Assembly: GCA_037954665.1 (NCBI GenBank) | Contig: JBBMOL010000382.1 | Location: 248,001-312,000, forward strand | Direction of reading: 5' to 3' | Origin: Laguncularia racemosa | Taxonomy: Eukaryota > Streptophyta > Magnoliopsida > Myrtales > Combretaceae | Length of the DNA stretch: 64,000 nucleotides | In this document: piece after piece, positions 33,933 through 45,892 of the stretch | Numbering within the stretch: the first letter of the stretch is position 1 | How the letters are laid out: the number at the start of each line of letters is the position of its first letter | Translations under genes and position numbers: made by a program | The notes under the pieces: model-generated | Seen by the model: only the letters and a program-made list of their open reading frames with translations | The model's database searches: none | What the model was told of the DNA's origin: nothing

Positions 33933-34950
33933 CTTTGTTTCCTCCTAACAAGTAACCTGAAGAAATATCTCTGTAGAATCCCAATATCTGAAATACTACA
34001 AGTGGTGATTGTCTTCTCTCCTCCATTTCCAGGATGTATCTCTTCTGCAACATAAATAATGACTCATTATCCACTAAAGTTGCCCATATATCAACCTGTT
34101 CCACTGAAACTGTTTCCTCTTTTTCTAACTCATCTGTATGTGGCTGATCCTCATGGTCTTCTAATGGTTGGCCCAACTGCTCATTACCCTCTAAAACCTC
34201 TGAAGGTGAACATAACTGTCTCTGAACAGTTTGACTCTCTGGTAGTCTGCTCGTCTGACTATGATCATCAGGATCCTCTGAAGGTTAGCACATCGGTGTC
34301 TACATCTGCACAGTTCGGTCCTCTGATGGTTTGATCATGTGGCTATGATCCTCAAGATTCTGTGATGGTTGTTTTATCTGTCTTTGCATCTCCTGGACCT
34401 CTGATGGTGACATAGGGTTCAATACTATACGTTTACCATCCTTTTTAAACATATAAGTATTTCTATACCTATCATGTAATACCATCCTGTCATACAACCA
34501 TAGTCTACCAAGTAATATATGGGATGCATAAAGAGGAAGAATATCACATTCAAGCTCATCATAATACTTGTCCCCTATACTGAAGGGTACCCTAGCCCTT
34601 TGGGTTACACAAAGACTATCCTGATCATTCAACCAATGTAATGTATAGGGTTTGGGATGTGGGATAGTTTCAAGTTTCAACTTCGATACTAACGATGCAG
34701 CTACAACATTAGTACAACTACCACCATCAATAATAATTGCGCACAAGTTTCCTTGTACCCTATAAGAAGTATGGAACAAGTTTTCTCTTTGTCCTTCATC
34801 AATGGTTTGAAAAGAAGTCATGTCCCGATGCAATATGTTAGCATAATGAAACATTTCACTGGATATGATTGTATTCAAATCCAACAATACAATAATTATC
34901 TTCACACTTCCAAGGTTCAAGTACACAACAAAACCACAAATGAAGTACAC
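33933..34950 (-). pseudogene. C3 protein (protease-like, repeats, tail), right of C2
   Basis: Read on the minus strand it has a longer N-terminus than C1 or C2 (from MYFICGF at 34950; ISSEMFHYANILHRD aligns with MSSEMFQYANVL of E). The protease-like domain is IIIDGGSCTNVVAA and SHILLGRLWLYD. Only three 26-residue repeats remain, with stops after TVQM and TPMC. The segment EQVDIWATLVDNESLF...ILEMEERRQSPLVVFQ follows. The frame is the same from 34950 to 33889, so only stops, not shifts, break it up to the C2 insertion at 33937. The expected tail would continue at 29534. Confidence 0.78.
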
Positions 34951-35770
34951 TCAACTACTTTCAAGTAGATAGAATTAAATTCAACAAGAAGTGTTTAAGT
35001 AACTAGTTTAATTACTTTTACACTTTAATGATTTGTTTGAATTTTAAATTCCACTACTTAACCTTCCTTTCTTGCTAAATGTTTATACCCACAATGAATC
35101 TTAATGTGCAGCACCTTACTCCATGCATAACTCCACAAATTTACACCACCACACACACCTCACTCCTATACGGTGCAACCAATTTAATCTCCACAAGTTC
35201 ACTCCACGGCAACACACAAGCAACAACAACAATTAAGATGTGTCACTTCCACGGCAACAACAAGGTGAATATTGATTACAAGTAGACTTCAACTTCCACA
35301 GCAAATAATGAAGACAAAAGATTAATAAGTAGCTTTCCCAAAATGAATTCCGAATCCCACTATAGGCAGCACCTTTCAATTTGAAATTCAAATAACTTCA
35401 CTTATTGCAAGCCTTCCTCAATTGGTAACAATGAATTCAAATTCAAATAGCAATCATTAACTCCCACAACTTAATTGCATATGATTTGAATTCAAATAAT
35501 TCCTTACTAATCAAACTTAATGTAATCAGCAAATTGTACTCCACCAATTCAGAATTACACAATGGAATTCAAAGACAACAAACAACACAACTCCTCACGT
35601 TACAAGCTATTTCACGGCAAGAATTGGTAAGTTTTGCAAGTTCAAAAAATTGCTAAAGTAAACTTCACTTTGTACTTCTGCTCTTCCACGTAAATTAGTG
35701 ACCACGAAGTGAGATAATAACCTTCCCAAAATAACTCCAACAATTAGCAAATCAAATCCCAATCCAAGGT
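34951..35770 (-). other. 5' leader fragment of C3
   Basis: AT-rich, resembles the C2 leader (for example tagcaaat.caa.tcc near 35750 and 32715). It ends abruptly at the RNaseH/integrase region of D. The C3 primer site and 5' LTR are absent. Confidence 0.65.
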
Positions 35771-38700
35771 AATTTGTTTCGATGAACTCCACCCAACGAG
35801 CATGCCTTTTATTCAGCTTGTGTTGCCCCTTCAAGTACTTCAAGGATTCATGATCAATGTGGATCACGAACTCCTTCAGCCAAAGGTAATGTTGCCACGT
35901 CTCCAGGGCTTGAACCAATGCATATAGCTCCTTGTCGTAAGTAGGGTAATTCAAGGTTGCCCCACTTAGCTTCTCGCTAAAGAATGCAATCGGTCTTCTC
36001 TCCCGCATAAGCACTGCTCCAATACCTAATCCTGAAGCATCACACTCAATTTCAAACGTTTTAGCAAAGTTAGGTACAGCAAGTAACGGCACCTGAGTCA
36101 GCTTATTTTATGCGTCTGAAAAGCCTTCTCTTGTTGCTCTCCCCAGCTGAACCCCACGTTCTTCTTAATTGCCTCAGTAAGTGGTGCTTCAATGGTGCTG
36201 AAATCCTTCACAAATCTCTTGTAAAAACTCGCTAGTCCATGGAAACTCCGCACATTACTTACATTGGTTAGACTAGGCCATTCTTGGATCGCACGAACCT
36301 TTTCTTCATCAACTTGTATTCCTTGTGCACTAACAACAAAACCAAGAAACACAAGTTTATCTGTGCAAAAAGTGCACTTCATGAGTTTAGCATATAATTG
36401 TTCCTTTCGAAGTACTTCTAAAACATCCCTCAAGTGAGACATATGATCTTCCAAACTCTTACTGTAAATAAGAATATCATCAAAATAGACAACCATAAAT
36501 TTTCCAATAAAAGTCCTCAAAACATGATTCATAAGTCTCATAAAAGTACTAGGTGCATTAGTTAAACCGAAAGGCAGTACTAACCACTCATACAATCCAT
36601 ATTTTTTCTTAAATGCAGTTTTCCATTCATCACCTTCTTTCATTCTAATTTGGTGATATCCACTTTTCAAATTAATTTTGGAAAAGACACTAGACCCATG
36701 TAACTCATCTAACATATCATCTAAGCGAGGAATGGGATGACGATACTTTACCGCAATGTTGTTGATGGCGCGACAGTCAACACACATTCTCCATGTCCCA
36801 TCCTTCTTAGGCACCAAAATCACAGGCACTGCACATGGACTCATGCTTTCTCTCACGTATCCCTTCTCCATTAACTCATCGACCTGCCTTTGGAGTTCCT
36901 TTGTCTCCTCCGGATTGCTCCTATAAGCTGGCTTGTTTGGAATCGATGCTCCGGGTACAAGGTCAATCTGGTGCTCAATACCACGAATAGGTGGTAATCC
37001 CTTTGGAATCTCTTTAGGGAAGACATCTTCAAAGTCCTGCACAAGAGGCACAACCACATTAGGCAAAGAGTTAGATAAGTCGTTAGTAGTCAAACATGTT
37101 TCCTTAAAAACCAGAAACAACATAGGTTGCCTAATCACTAACGCTCTCTTTACTACACTCGCTCTTGCAACACAACTCTCCTTTTGCAAGGCTGCCCTCT
37201 CCTTTTCACTCACCACCAAAGTTGATCCCCCTTCAACTTGGCCTCTCACACACTTTCCAGCCTTCCTGTCCTTTTCCTTTTGATCTTGACTTTTATATTC
37301 CTTTTTCTTCTCATTGTCTTTTGCTCTCTCACTCTCACTCTGCTTTTCACTCACCTTGTGTTTTGCAAACGACTATTATAGCTGCAACTGATCCTCATAC
37401 ACTTGTTTAGGGGTTAAAGGTTTAAGGTTAAAACTTTTCCCTTAGTGAACAAGCGTATACTTGTTAGAAAAGCCATCAAGAATAACCTTCCTATCAAATT
37501 GCCATGGCCTCCCCAACAACACATGACATGCTTGCATTGGCACTACATCGCATAACACCACATCCTCATATCTACCAATGCGAAAACCAATCAAGGAATG
37601 CTTACTCATCTTAGTCTCACCACTATCATTCAACCACTGCAATTTATATGGACTAGGGTGTCTAACAGTTTTGAGCCCCAGCCTTTCAACAATAAAATTG
37701 CTCACTACATTGGTGCAACTTCCCCCATCAATATATTCTCTCTTTGCACCACCTCTTCTTCCTTCACCTGCACATTCAAAGCTCACTTTACTACTGCCAC
37801 TAGCCTTCCCATTACAGGCTCCTCATCATCACTAGCATCCTCTAATGGAGGCATATCATCTTCTTCACTATCCCCCTCAGTCTCATACTTTCCATCATCA
37901 CGCAAAATCATCACATGCCTATTTGGACATTGACTAGCAATATGGCCTCTACCTTGGCATTTAAAACATCTAATGTCACAATTTCTAGAAGTAGAAGAAT
38001 CAGGGTTACCTTGATTACCAAGAGTAGAAACCGTTTGCCTCTGCTCTCCTTTTGGTTTGGTAGGTAAAGGCTTTTCTTCCTTCTTCCATTGGTTAGTCTT
38101 CCAAGTGGATGAACCATTACCCTGTGGAAACCGCGCATTACTACTACCTTTCCTCTTGTGCTGGTTTTCAACCTTTATAGCCATGTGAACCATATCCTCC
38201 AATTCTACATAATGCTGTAATTCAACCACATTTTGGATTTCTCTATTCAACCCCGCAAGAAACCTAGCCATTGTAGCCTCTCTATCCTCCTCTACATTCG
38301 CCCTAATCATAGTGACTTCCATCTCCTTGAAATACTCATCTACACTTCGGCTTCCCTGCCTCAGAGTTTGCAACTTGTTGTGCAATTCACGATAGTAATA
38401 CGCAGGCATAAACCGCTTCCTCATCACTCTTTTCATCTCTTCCCAAGACTCAATAGGTGGCTCGCCACTCCTTCTCCTATTCAACATTAGTTGATCCCAC
38501 CACACTATAGCATAATCCGAAAATTCAATGGTAGCAAGTTTTACCTTCTTTCTCCCACTATAGTGGTGACAATCAAATACCATCTCTACCTTCTTCTCCC
38601 ACTCTAAGTACGCCTCGGGATCATTCTTCCCTTGGAAAGGAGGAATCTTCATCTTTATGCTACTCAATTGATCATCCTCTCTATTCCTATCTCCTCTATC

Positions 38701-38997
38701 TTCCCAATCTCTAGTCCCTCTATTCCGACCACTATAACCTCTATAACTCCCAACAGAAGGCTCATCAAAGTCATCATCCGTCATTTCATCTCCACCCCTC
38801 GGTACTCTCCTAGAACGACTCTCCCTCTTACGCCCTTGGAATACATTTGTGGATTGCTCTAATCTTTGCTCTACCGTCTCATGAATTTGTTCCATTCCCT
38901 CTTGGAACATCCTCTTCATCTCACCCCTCAATGCCTCAATGACTAACTTAGCATCAAACCTTCCCCTCTCACCTTTAGGAGAATGTTGTCTCGACAT
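35771..38997 (-). pseudogene. Element D gag-pol, truncated after RNaseH
   Basis: Starts at ATG 38997 (MSRQHSPKGERG). Gag is nearly complete to 37783 with an intact knuckle CFKCQGRGHIASQC. A deletion of about 50 bp before IDGGSCTNVVSN removes the stretch read as FHTRCYLRDHI in B. RT (YFDDILIYS) is open for over 400 codons (37354-36098). Stops occur after VVVK-like LVAVVK, after YTLVH, and as a double stop in LQLQQSF, all at Q or R codons. A one-base loss near 36105 shifts the frame. RNaseH (ECDASGLG, HIDHESLKYLKG) runs to RWVEFIET, then the match ends. Integrase and the 3' LTR are missing. Confidence 0.88.
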
Positions 38998-39504
38998 TAT
39001 CCCTACAGAAAAGATTAGTACTAACACAAATATATATATAATTAAACCTCACGATACACTCCCTTACGTGTTTCGCTTAAATGATGATATCACACAGTTA
39101 CCCGTGTATTCTCACAAACAATGATGATATCAACTCGCTAATTTCCTCTTCTCAATTCTCTTGGAACTAACTCGAACTACACCAATTTCCTTCCGTAGAA
39201 TTCAAAATAACTCTAGGATTCGTAAATTTTTCCTCTATTTTTCTATCTGAATTTTTTTTCTCTGTTTTGCTTTGATCACGTTTCTCTTGTCTTTCTTTTC
39301 TTTCTCTTCTTTTTTTTTTTTGTCATGAATCTTACTCTTTTTTTTTTTTTAACAATCGCCTGGTCGATATTACGCTATCAAAAGACAATCAATACTACGA
39401 AATTGAATACAATAATTGATATGAACGATTGGAGTTAGCATTTTTTATATTACCTTCCTCAACCGGACTTGATGTTTTGACAAACCTAAGCTTTGATACC
39501 AAAC
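38998..39504 (-). other. 5' leader and primer site of D
   Basis: Poly-T runs as printed (39250-39350) and an iMet-type primer site (tggtatcaaagc, one change) at about 39491-39502 reversed. Confidence 0.75.
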
Positions 39505-40239
39505 TGATACGAACCACGCCAACCCGTGACGAAACCCAATACCAATACGTTCAGAATTTGTTACCTACAATGCCAAACACCTAAAGTGGAAACCACGACC
39601 CGTTGTCTATAAGCGAGACAAGAACCTTGGTATAATGTGAAGACGCCACAATCAGGATGAAAGACCGATTGATAAGTTGGGTTGAACACCACGGAAATAA
39701 AATCCGAAAAGTTCTAATTAGTTCTTGAAGAACCAAGAGAGATGCCTCTCAAAAGTGTTTATACTAGGGTTACAATTCGTGAAAAATAAGTCCAAAACGA
39801 TGTAGCTTAGATAAGTTGCGTAAAAACACGAAACAGAACAAGCTGGCCGGCAGGGGATACACGGCCGTGTACTTTGGTTGTGTATGATTCTGTACCAATT
39901 CTTGTCTCCTTACACGATCGTGCCTTTTAGCCGTGTGTCTGGCCGTGTATGATTCTGTGCAATCTTGGAATTCCTACAGGGTCGTACCTTGAAAGTACAC
40001 GCCCTCTTCAACCTGTGTCCGATGTGACTTGTATAAGAGCAAGGGTCTTCCCATGGTTGTTCCAATTCGTTCCAACTTCATGATTGCTCCAATCCTTTCT
40101 GGCTTCATGGACATCCTTTATCAACCCGTTAAGTGCTTCCTTGAGTCGTCTCGCTCGACTTCTTATGATCGGTCTAGGCGGCACTTCAAGATGATCCACA
40201 TTCCTTCTTCCGGCTTGACTCTCATCATGGATCTCATCA
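39505..40239 (-). mobile_element. 5' LTR of D
   Basis: tgatacgaacc...ggatctcatca. Shorter than the other LTRs: the TATA inverted repeat is damaged (only atactagggt remains near 39760) and part of the palindromic repeat block is gone (39855-39995 remains). No matching flank on the left, since D is truncated. Confidence 0.85.
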
Positions 40240-40543
40240 CATATATGCAACATTTATCCACAACTCATTCACAATTCAATTCACACATCAATACCAAATG
40301 AATTATCACACATAGGGGTACTCATGACCTCGGTATACACAACATTTGTCCTAATGGGAGCTGCCTCTATAGGTCTCATCTTACCCTAATGGGAATTACC
40401 ACTGCGGGCCCCGTCTAACCCTAATCTACCTTATATCATTTTGATACACGACTCCACTAGGGATAACACAGCATACCGATCATCGAGGTGCCCCCTAGGG
40501 ATCTACCACTATAAGCCCTTAGGCCGAGCCAAGAACAAACAAC
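40240..40543. other. Unassigned sequence between D and a solo LTR
   Basis: Contains taatggga-rich short repeats (tcctaatgggagctgcc, accctaatgggaattacc). No frame or match recognised. It continues on the other side of the solo LTR. Confidence 0.45.
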
Positions 40544-41559
40544 ATATCTGATGTGCTCAAAACCATGCTCAAGCACATGCAAATGAATCAAAGAAACAAA
40601 CCTTAACTCACAATTAAAAACCGGTCCAATGGAATCAAGAATTGTGTGAACCCTAATGGAGTTTTGATGAAATCCGAAGGTGAAAAGATGCAATTAATGA
40701 TCCATCAATGTAATCTTCACCAAATAACAACAAATACAAGTGAAATCTACGTATATTACACCAAGAAGACTAGATCTAATGCTATGATTTCAACTTCTTC
40801 CTACAATATCCATTCACGTCACAAATGAAGATGATGATAACAATTACTAAAACAATCAATCTTATAACAAGATAATTGATCACAAATGCAATAGAAAATC
40901 TAACCAAGAACATCCAAATCAACCCTAGATATGACTCACTAGTGATGAAATGGAAACACAATAAAGAAGGAATTGATACTACTCACAATTTCCCTTTGTT
41001 ACACTCGCCACAATTTCAACTCTTGGAAATTGAAATTGATAAGAGAAATTGGATTTAGGAAACCTTAAGCCCTCTCACGAAAATGTGAAGTGTATTCTTA
41101 AAATTTTTCTCCCTCAAACCCTACTATAAACAAGTATTTATACTTGCTACTCCTAGGGTTAGAAAATGGACAAAAATTACAAGTTTGTCACTTTTAATGT
41201 GACCGGTCCTAAATGGAAATTACAATAAAAATGAAGGTGTCTTAAAAGAAAAAATACAACATAAAATAGTCCATAGAACAATTACAAAGTACAAAAATGT
41301 CATAAGTCTTTATGAGCCAATGCTTCAGAATGGAAACATCGCAGCAGGTCTTTAATTGTAAATCTGAAAATGTCCCACGTCCATCAACTAGTGTAAGACA
41401 TATTGGCATCCCACGGAGAATTATTATTGTACCTATAAGATTATTTCTCAAATATTTATTAGAATAAAAGATATAAAGTTAAAATATAAGCGATTTGGAC
41501 CATCAGCCAAATCCAGTTCTGAAAGTATAGGTGGTGCCGAAAAATTTCTCATCAATATC
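40544..41559 (-). mobile_element. Solo type 2 LTR with target duplication
   Basis: LTR 40549-41554, bounded by tgatgtgc and ttctcatca (the TGATGAG subtype). It is flanked by atatc at 40544-40548 and 41555-41559. No internal sequence, so it formed by LTR-LTR recombination. The TATA repeat at 41130-41147 has one mismatch. Confidence 0.9.
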
Positions 41560-42133
41560 TCATTCCGTTCACATAACACTGTATTACTTCATGATACCAC
41601 ATAAATCACATTGTATCTTAGTATTTCGTTATTCCACATATAACTCATTGGATAGCTTCCCAACAATCACATATAATAAATAAAGTAAACACGTATCTAG
41701 AATTCTAGCCTTACACACTTCTGGTCCCAACTTAAGTTAAGTTGACATCTGTATAATCAACACATTAGTCTTAGTATAATCCAACATAATATAACTCTCC
41801 TAATTCCTCTTATTCTATTAAGTCCTCTAAGGTTTGACTAATTGTTTTGGTTGTATAGAACTTGGTTAATTAAGAAGATAATTTAATATGTAATAATAAT
41901 ATTCATCACTTAACGTAACCATGTTGGAGGTCGTATTGCTTAACATGGGCTAGTATACGACCATATTAGGAGGCAATGTTTCTCTTAATTTAACACGGTC
42001 AAAATACGACCGTGTTGAAAGGCCATGTGTCTCTTGGCATAACTTTTGGACTCAACACAATTAAAACGTGATCGTGTTAGGAGGCTGTGTTCTTCTCATT
42101 TTAACATGGGGGCAACACAACCATGTTAGATGG
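41560..42133. repeat. AT-rich flank with degenerate aacacggtcgtgtt repeats
   Basis: From about 41925 to 42130 a unit of roughly 55-60 bp recurs three or four times: aacatgg or acacggtc, then tacgaccgtgtt, then ggaggc.atgtttctctt. The dyad aacacgg...ccgtgtt resembles the U3 repeats in the LTR families here, but no LTR border is visible around it. Confidence 0.5.
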
Positions 42134-43134
42134 TGATGGGAATTTTTCAAATGACCTAGATGACTACAGAACTTGACTTAGATAATGATCCAAATCACTC
42201 ATATTTATTCTTGTTTCTTTTTATCTAATAAATAGTTGAGTGATAATCCTATAGGTACAATGATATTTCTCCATGGGATGCAAATGACTCTCATTGTTGA
42301 TTACTTAGGGACATCATCAAATTCTCATCCAATGGCCCACTGTGATCAACATCGCCTTGATGCATTGGCTCTTTGAGGATTCTTATTATTTTGTATTTGT
42401 AATTATTTCTTTGGATCATTTATGTGTATGCTTTTGGGACACTTTCATTTGCTTGTAATTGTGTTTTTAGGGCCGACTACCCTAAAGCGGCATAGTTGTA
42501 ATTTTGAGGACTTTTTAATCCTAAAGGGAGCAAGTATAAATACTTACTTAAGTAAGGTTTTGAAGGACTTTTGATAATTTTTCAGAAAAAAAAAAAAAAC
42601 ACTTTACGTGTTGAGGGTTAAGGTTTCCTAATTCTAAAATTGCTCTTACCAATTTCAATCTCAAAATTGAGTTTGTAGCAAGTGGCCTCAAAGTGAATTT
42701 GTGAGTAATATCAAGTTCTCTTTGTTGTAGTTTCCTGTTCATCACTAGTGAGTTATATCTAGGGTTGAATTAGATTGTTTTTGGTCAGATTTGATTGCAT
42801 TTGTAATCATTTCATTATGTTATAAGATTGATTGGTTTTAAAACTTGTTATTACCATCAAGTTTTGCTTTATTTTGAACTGTAGATTGGCTTTGTTAGGA
42901 AAGCGGTTCATAGCTTTGTTCTTGTTGTTTTTTGTGTAATAATCTCATGGGATTTTAAGTGTGTTTAGTGTTTTCAATTAAGGATTTCATCATTTCAATC
43001 TTGTTCACGTGGTGTTGTGGAATTGGTTGCAAGCTTAAGGATTTAACGCCATTTGGAAGCTAATTTGATTGGCATTGTTTAATTGTCTTTCAAATTGGTT
43101 TTGCATGTGCTTAGACTTGGTTTTAAGCACATCA
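42134..43134 (+). mobile_element. Type 2 LTR (E0), 5' LTR
   Basis: tgatgggaattt...gcacatca, followed by tcttttgttatcagagct, the primer site with one change. The TATA repeat at 42530-42547 has a mismatch in its right arm. Confidence 0.85.
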
Positions 43135-43785
43135 TCTTTTGTTATCAGAGCTTGTGGTTGTGAGAAGGGTTATTTGATTTTTGATTTTGAAAATTTTGGG
43201 TTCTTGATCGTACATCTTGATTCCAAAGTTGAGAGTAAAAATTAAATTGTTGATGTTGTTACTTGAAGTGGCATGATTGTCTTGATTGAGGAGTTGAACT
43301 TGCTGCTTGTTGAACTCAGTTTTGAGGACTTGTTAAAGCTCCATTTAGTTGATAATTTCGTGTATTATGAAGAAGAGTAATAGCATATTTTTGTGAATTC
43401 AAATTTCATAACTTGAAGTTGCCTCAATTGTGAAGAAGTGGAGGTGTATTTTGCTTAGAGTAATTCGACATAAGAGGGGCTTAGTGTACATTTTTAGAAG
43501 TGAGTGTGTGGGTTTAAGGAAGTTATTTTAATTTAAAAACTTACATTAAGTGATTGATTAATTGTGTGTTCATTTGAATTTGAAATAGCTTCTTACCATT
43601 TGTGGAATCTTGCACTTATTGAACTCCTTTTTTGAATTTGAAAGTGAGCTGCCTTTTATATTGAAGTAACGGTTTGTTGTAGTTTTGTGGAAGTGGGAAG
43701 TGAACCATGGCTTGAGGAGGATTGTATGTAGTGTTGTATTTTTATTAACTTAGTGAAGGGTGTCTACATTTGATGTTGGTTATAA
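43135..43785 (+). mobile_element. E0 primer site and leader, then deletion
   Basis: Primer site 43140-43152, then leader sequence that matches the E leader (acttgaagtggc.tgattgtctt). It breaks off at gatgttggttata, where the next LTR begins without its first bases. The whole coding region of E0 is gone. Confidence 0.75.
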
Positions 43786-44805
43786 ATAGGAATTAAACTC
43801 CTACAGGACCTATCACTAGGGCCCGAGCTAAGGGTCTACACAACTTAGTTTTGAGAATCTTACTTGAGAAACCCAATCCTGAGGAAGCTAATTTATTTTC
43901 TTCATTCTATCTTATAATTGTTATGCATTCCAGCAGGTTCACTTATCAATCCTACAGGGTGCCAAATCACCTATACTTTTGAGTGAGTCGAGATCCTCAT
44001 CGGGGCTCAATTCGAAAGTACCTTGAAGACCAGCATCTTGAAGACCAATTTCTTTTATATATTTGTCATTTGCGTTGACTATTTTATGTTGTAATTTCTT
44101 TTGAGACACTTTCATTTTTTTTGTAATTCTCATTTAGGACCAGCCACCCTAAAAGTGGTATAGTTGTAATTTTATGTACTTTATAACCCTAAAGAGAGCA
44201 AGTATAAATACTTGCTTAAGTAGGGTTTTTGGGAGGCCAATTTTCAAATTAAGACACTCATTTTCACGTGAGAGAATCAGGGTTTCCTAGTTCAAACTTC
44301 TTCTTATCAATTTCATTCCCAAGAGTTGAGATTGTGGTGAGTGCAACACTTGAAATTGTGAGTTATATCAATTTCAATTTGTTGTGATTTCTTTTCTTCT
44401 CTAGTGTGTAATATCTAGGGTTGAATTGGAATATTTCTTGGTCAAATTTGATTCATAATCATTCAAATCTTTGTGCTTAATTGAGTTACTTTTACACTTA
44501 AATTCGGTTCATCCATTGTGCATGCTTCTTGAGCCATGAAAGTATTGGTTATGGAAAGGGGGATCACAATTATTTTCTTGTGGATTGTTATTAGTAATCA
44601 CGTAGGTTTTGGAGTATAATTTGTGATTACCATTGAGGATTGTTATACTATTGTGTTGATTTATTACATGTAATTCATCATTCGGTCCAAATAATGCAAT
44701 TAGGGTCATGTTATAATTGCCTTACCTTGAACCAAATTGTGCTAGTCCTTAGAGATTGTTATTTGGTTTAATTTGCATGTGCTTAATTCCCTTTTAGGCA
44801 CATCA
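43786..44805 (+). mobile_element. 5' LTR of E
   Basis: Lacks the initial tg; ataggaattaaactcc aligns with tgataggaatgaaactcc of the 3' copy. Ends gcacatca. The TATA repeat gcaagtataaatacttgc is perfect at 44198-44215. U3 encodes a remnant of the pol tail. Confidence 0.85.
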
Positions 44806-44936
44806 TCTTTTGGTATCAGAGCTTGTGGTTATGAGAAGGGGTTATTTGATTTTGAATTTCGGAAATTTAGGGTTCATGTTCTTACATTTTCATTCCGAAA
44901 TTGAGAGTAGAATTAAATTGTTGTTGTGATGACTTA
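44806..44936 (+). mobile_element. E primer site and first part of leader
   Basis: tggtatcagagct at 44811-44823. The leader runs to gatgactt, where the F composite begins. It resumes at 53262 with acttgaagtgg. Confidence 0.85.
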
Positions 44937-45265
44937 TGATACGAATCGATTGGCTCTGGTACCAAACTGATACGAATCGATTGGCTCTGATACCAAACTG
45001 ATACGAAATCGGTTTGTTCGGATTCTTAACTGATACGAACCACGCCAACGTGTGACGAAACCCAATACCAATACGTTCAGAATTCGCTACCTAAGATGCC
45101 AAACACACTTAAGTGGAAACCGTGACCCGTTGTCTATAAGCGAGACAAGAACCTTTGTATAATATGAAGACGCCACAATCGGGATGAAAGACCGATTGAT
45201 AAGTCAGGATGAATGCCACAGAAGAAAATCCGATAAGTTCTAGATTAGTTTTGTAAAGAACCAAA
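44937..45265 (-). mobile_element. Inverted LTR fragment at the left end of F, with a 31-bp duplication
   Basis: Two copies of tgatacgaatcgattggctc plus tg.taccaaac stand in tandem (44937-44998). A minus-strand fragment of the A-type LTR follows: its U5 end, tgatacgaaatcgg, to ttttgtaaagaacc. U3 and the TATA box are missing. F's coding region runs the other way, so this end is inverted relative to its own element. Confidence 0.7.
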
Positions 45266-45432
45266 CTGATACACGTAACCTCTGGTTTAATGAATATCTC
45301 CCCTTTTTTCCTTTTTTACAGGAAGTCTTCCCCTTTGTCTTAGAGCTAGAGCAGAGTTAGAATAGTGGGGATTAAGGGATGGTCTTGGGCAATAGGTTTA
45401 GTTTGGATTGGACAAATAGGAGTTGCTCTTAG
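45266..45432. other. Unmatched filler between inverted LTR piece and F primer site
   Basis: About 170 bp with no match elsewhere in the window. Contains a pyrimidine run ending in ttttttacag followed by gaagtc, which looks like a plant 3' splice site. Confidence 0.4.
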
Positions 45433-45892
45433 TTTGGTATCAGAGCCTAGGTTTGTTAAAACGTCAGTTCGGTTTGAGGAAGGTAACATCAACACCCTAA
45501 CTCCAATTGTTCATATCAATTGTTCGTATTCAATTTCATTGTGTTAATTGTCTATTGAAAGTGTAGTACCTATTATTCAATTTTTTTACAAAAAAAAAAA
45601 AAAGGAATGTGATCAAGAGCAACAAACAAAGGCAACAAAAAAAAATCTGAAAGAAAAAGAGGAACAATTTCGAGCCCTAGAGTTGTTTTGAATTCTATGG
45701 AAGGGAATTGGTATAGTTTAGGTTAGTTCCAAGAGAATTGAGAAGAGGAATTGGTGAGTTGATATCATCATTGCTTGTGAGAATACACGAGTGACTGTGT
45801 GATATCATCCTTTGAGTGAAACACGTAAGGGAGTGTATCATGAGGCTTAATTATATATATTTGTGTTAGTACTAATCTTTTCTGCAGGAACT
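45433..45892 (+). other. Primer site and leader of F
   Basis: tggtatcagagc at 45435-45446, then the usual A-rich leader (45580-45670). The 5' LTR that should precede it is replaced by the filler and the inverted fragment. Confidence 0.8.

Noticed and set aside
36933..37410. Open frames opposite the D, A, B and F linker region (Ser/Leu-rich)
   Set aside because: These are antisense shadows of the charged KEK-rich linker, found in every copy simply because the sense strand is conserved.
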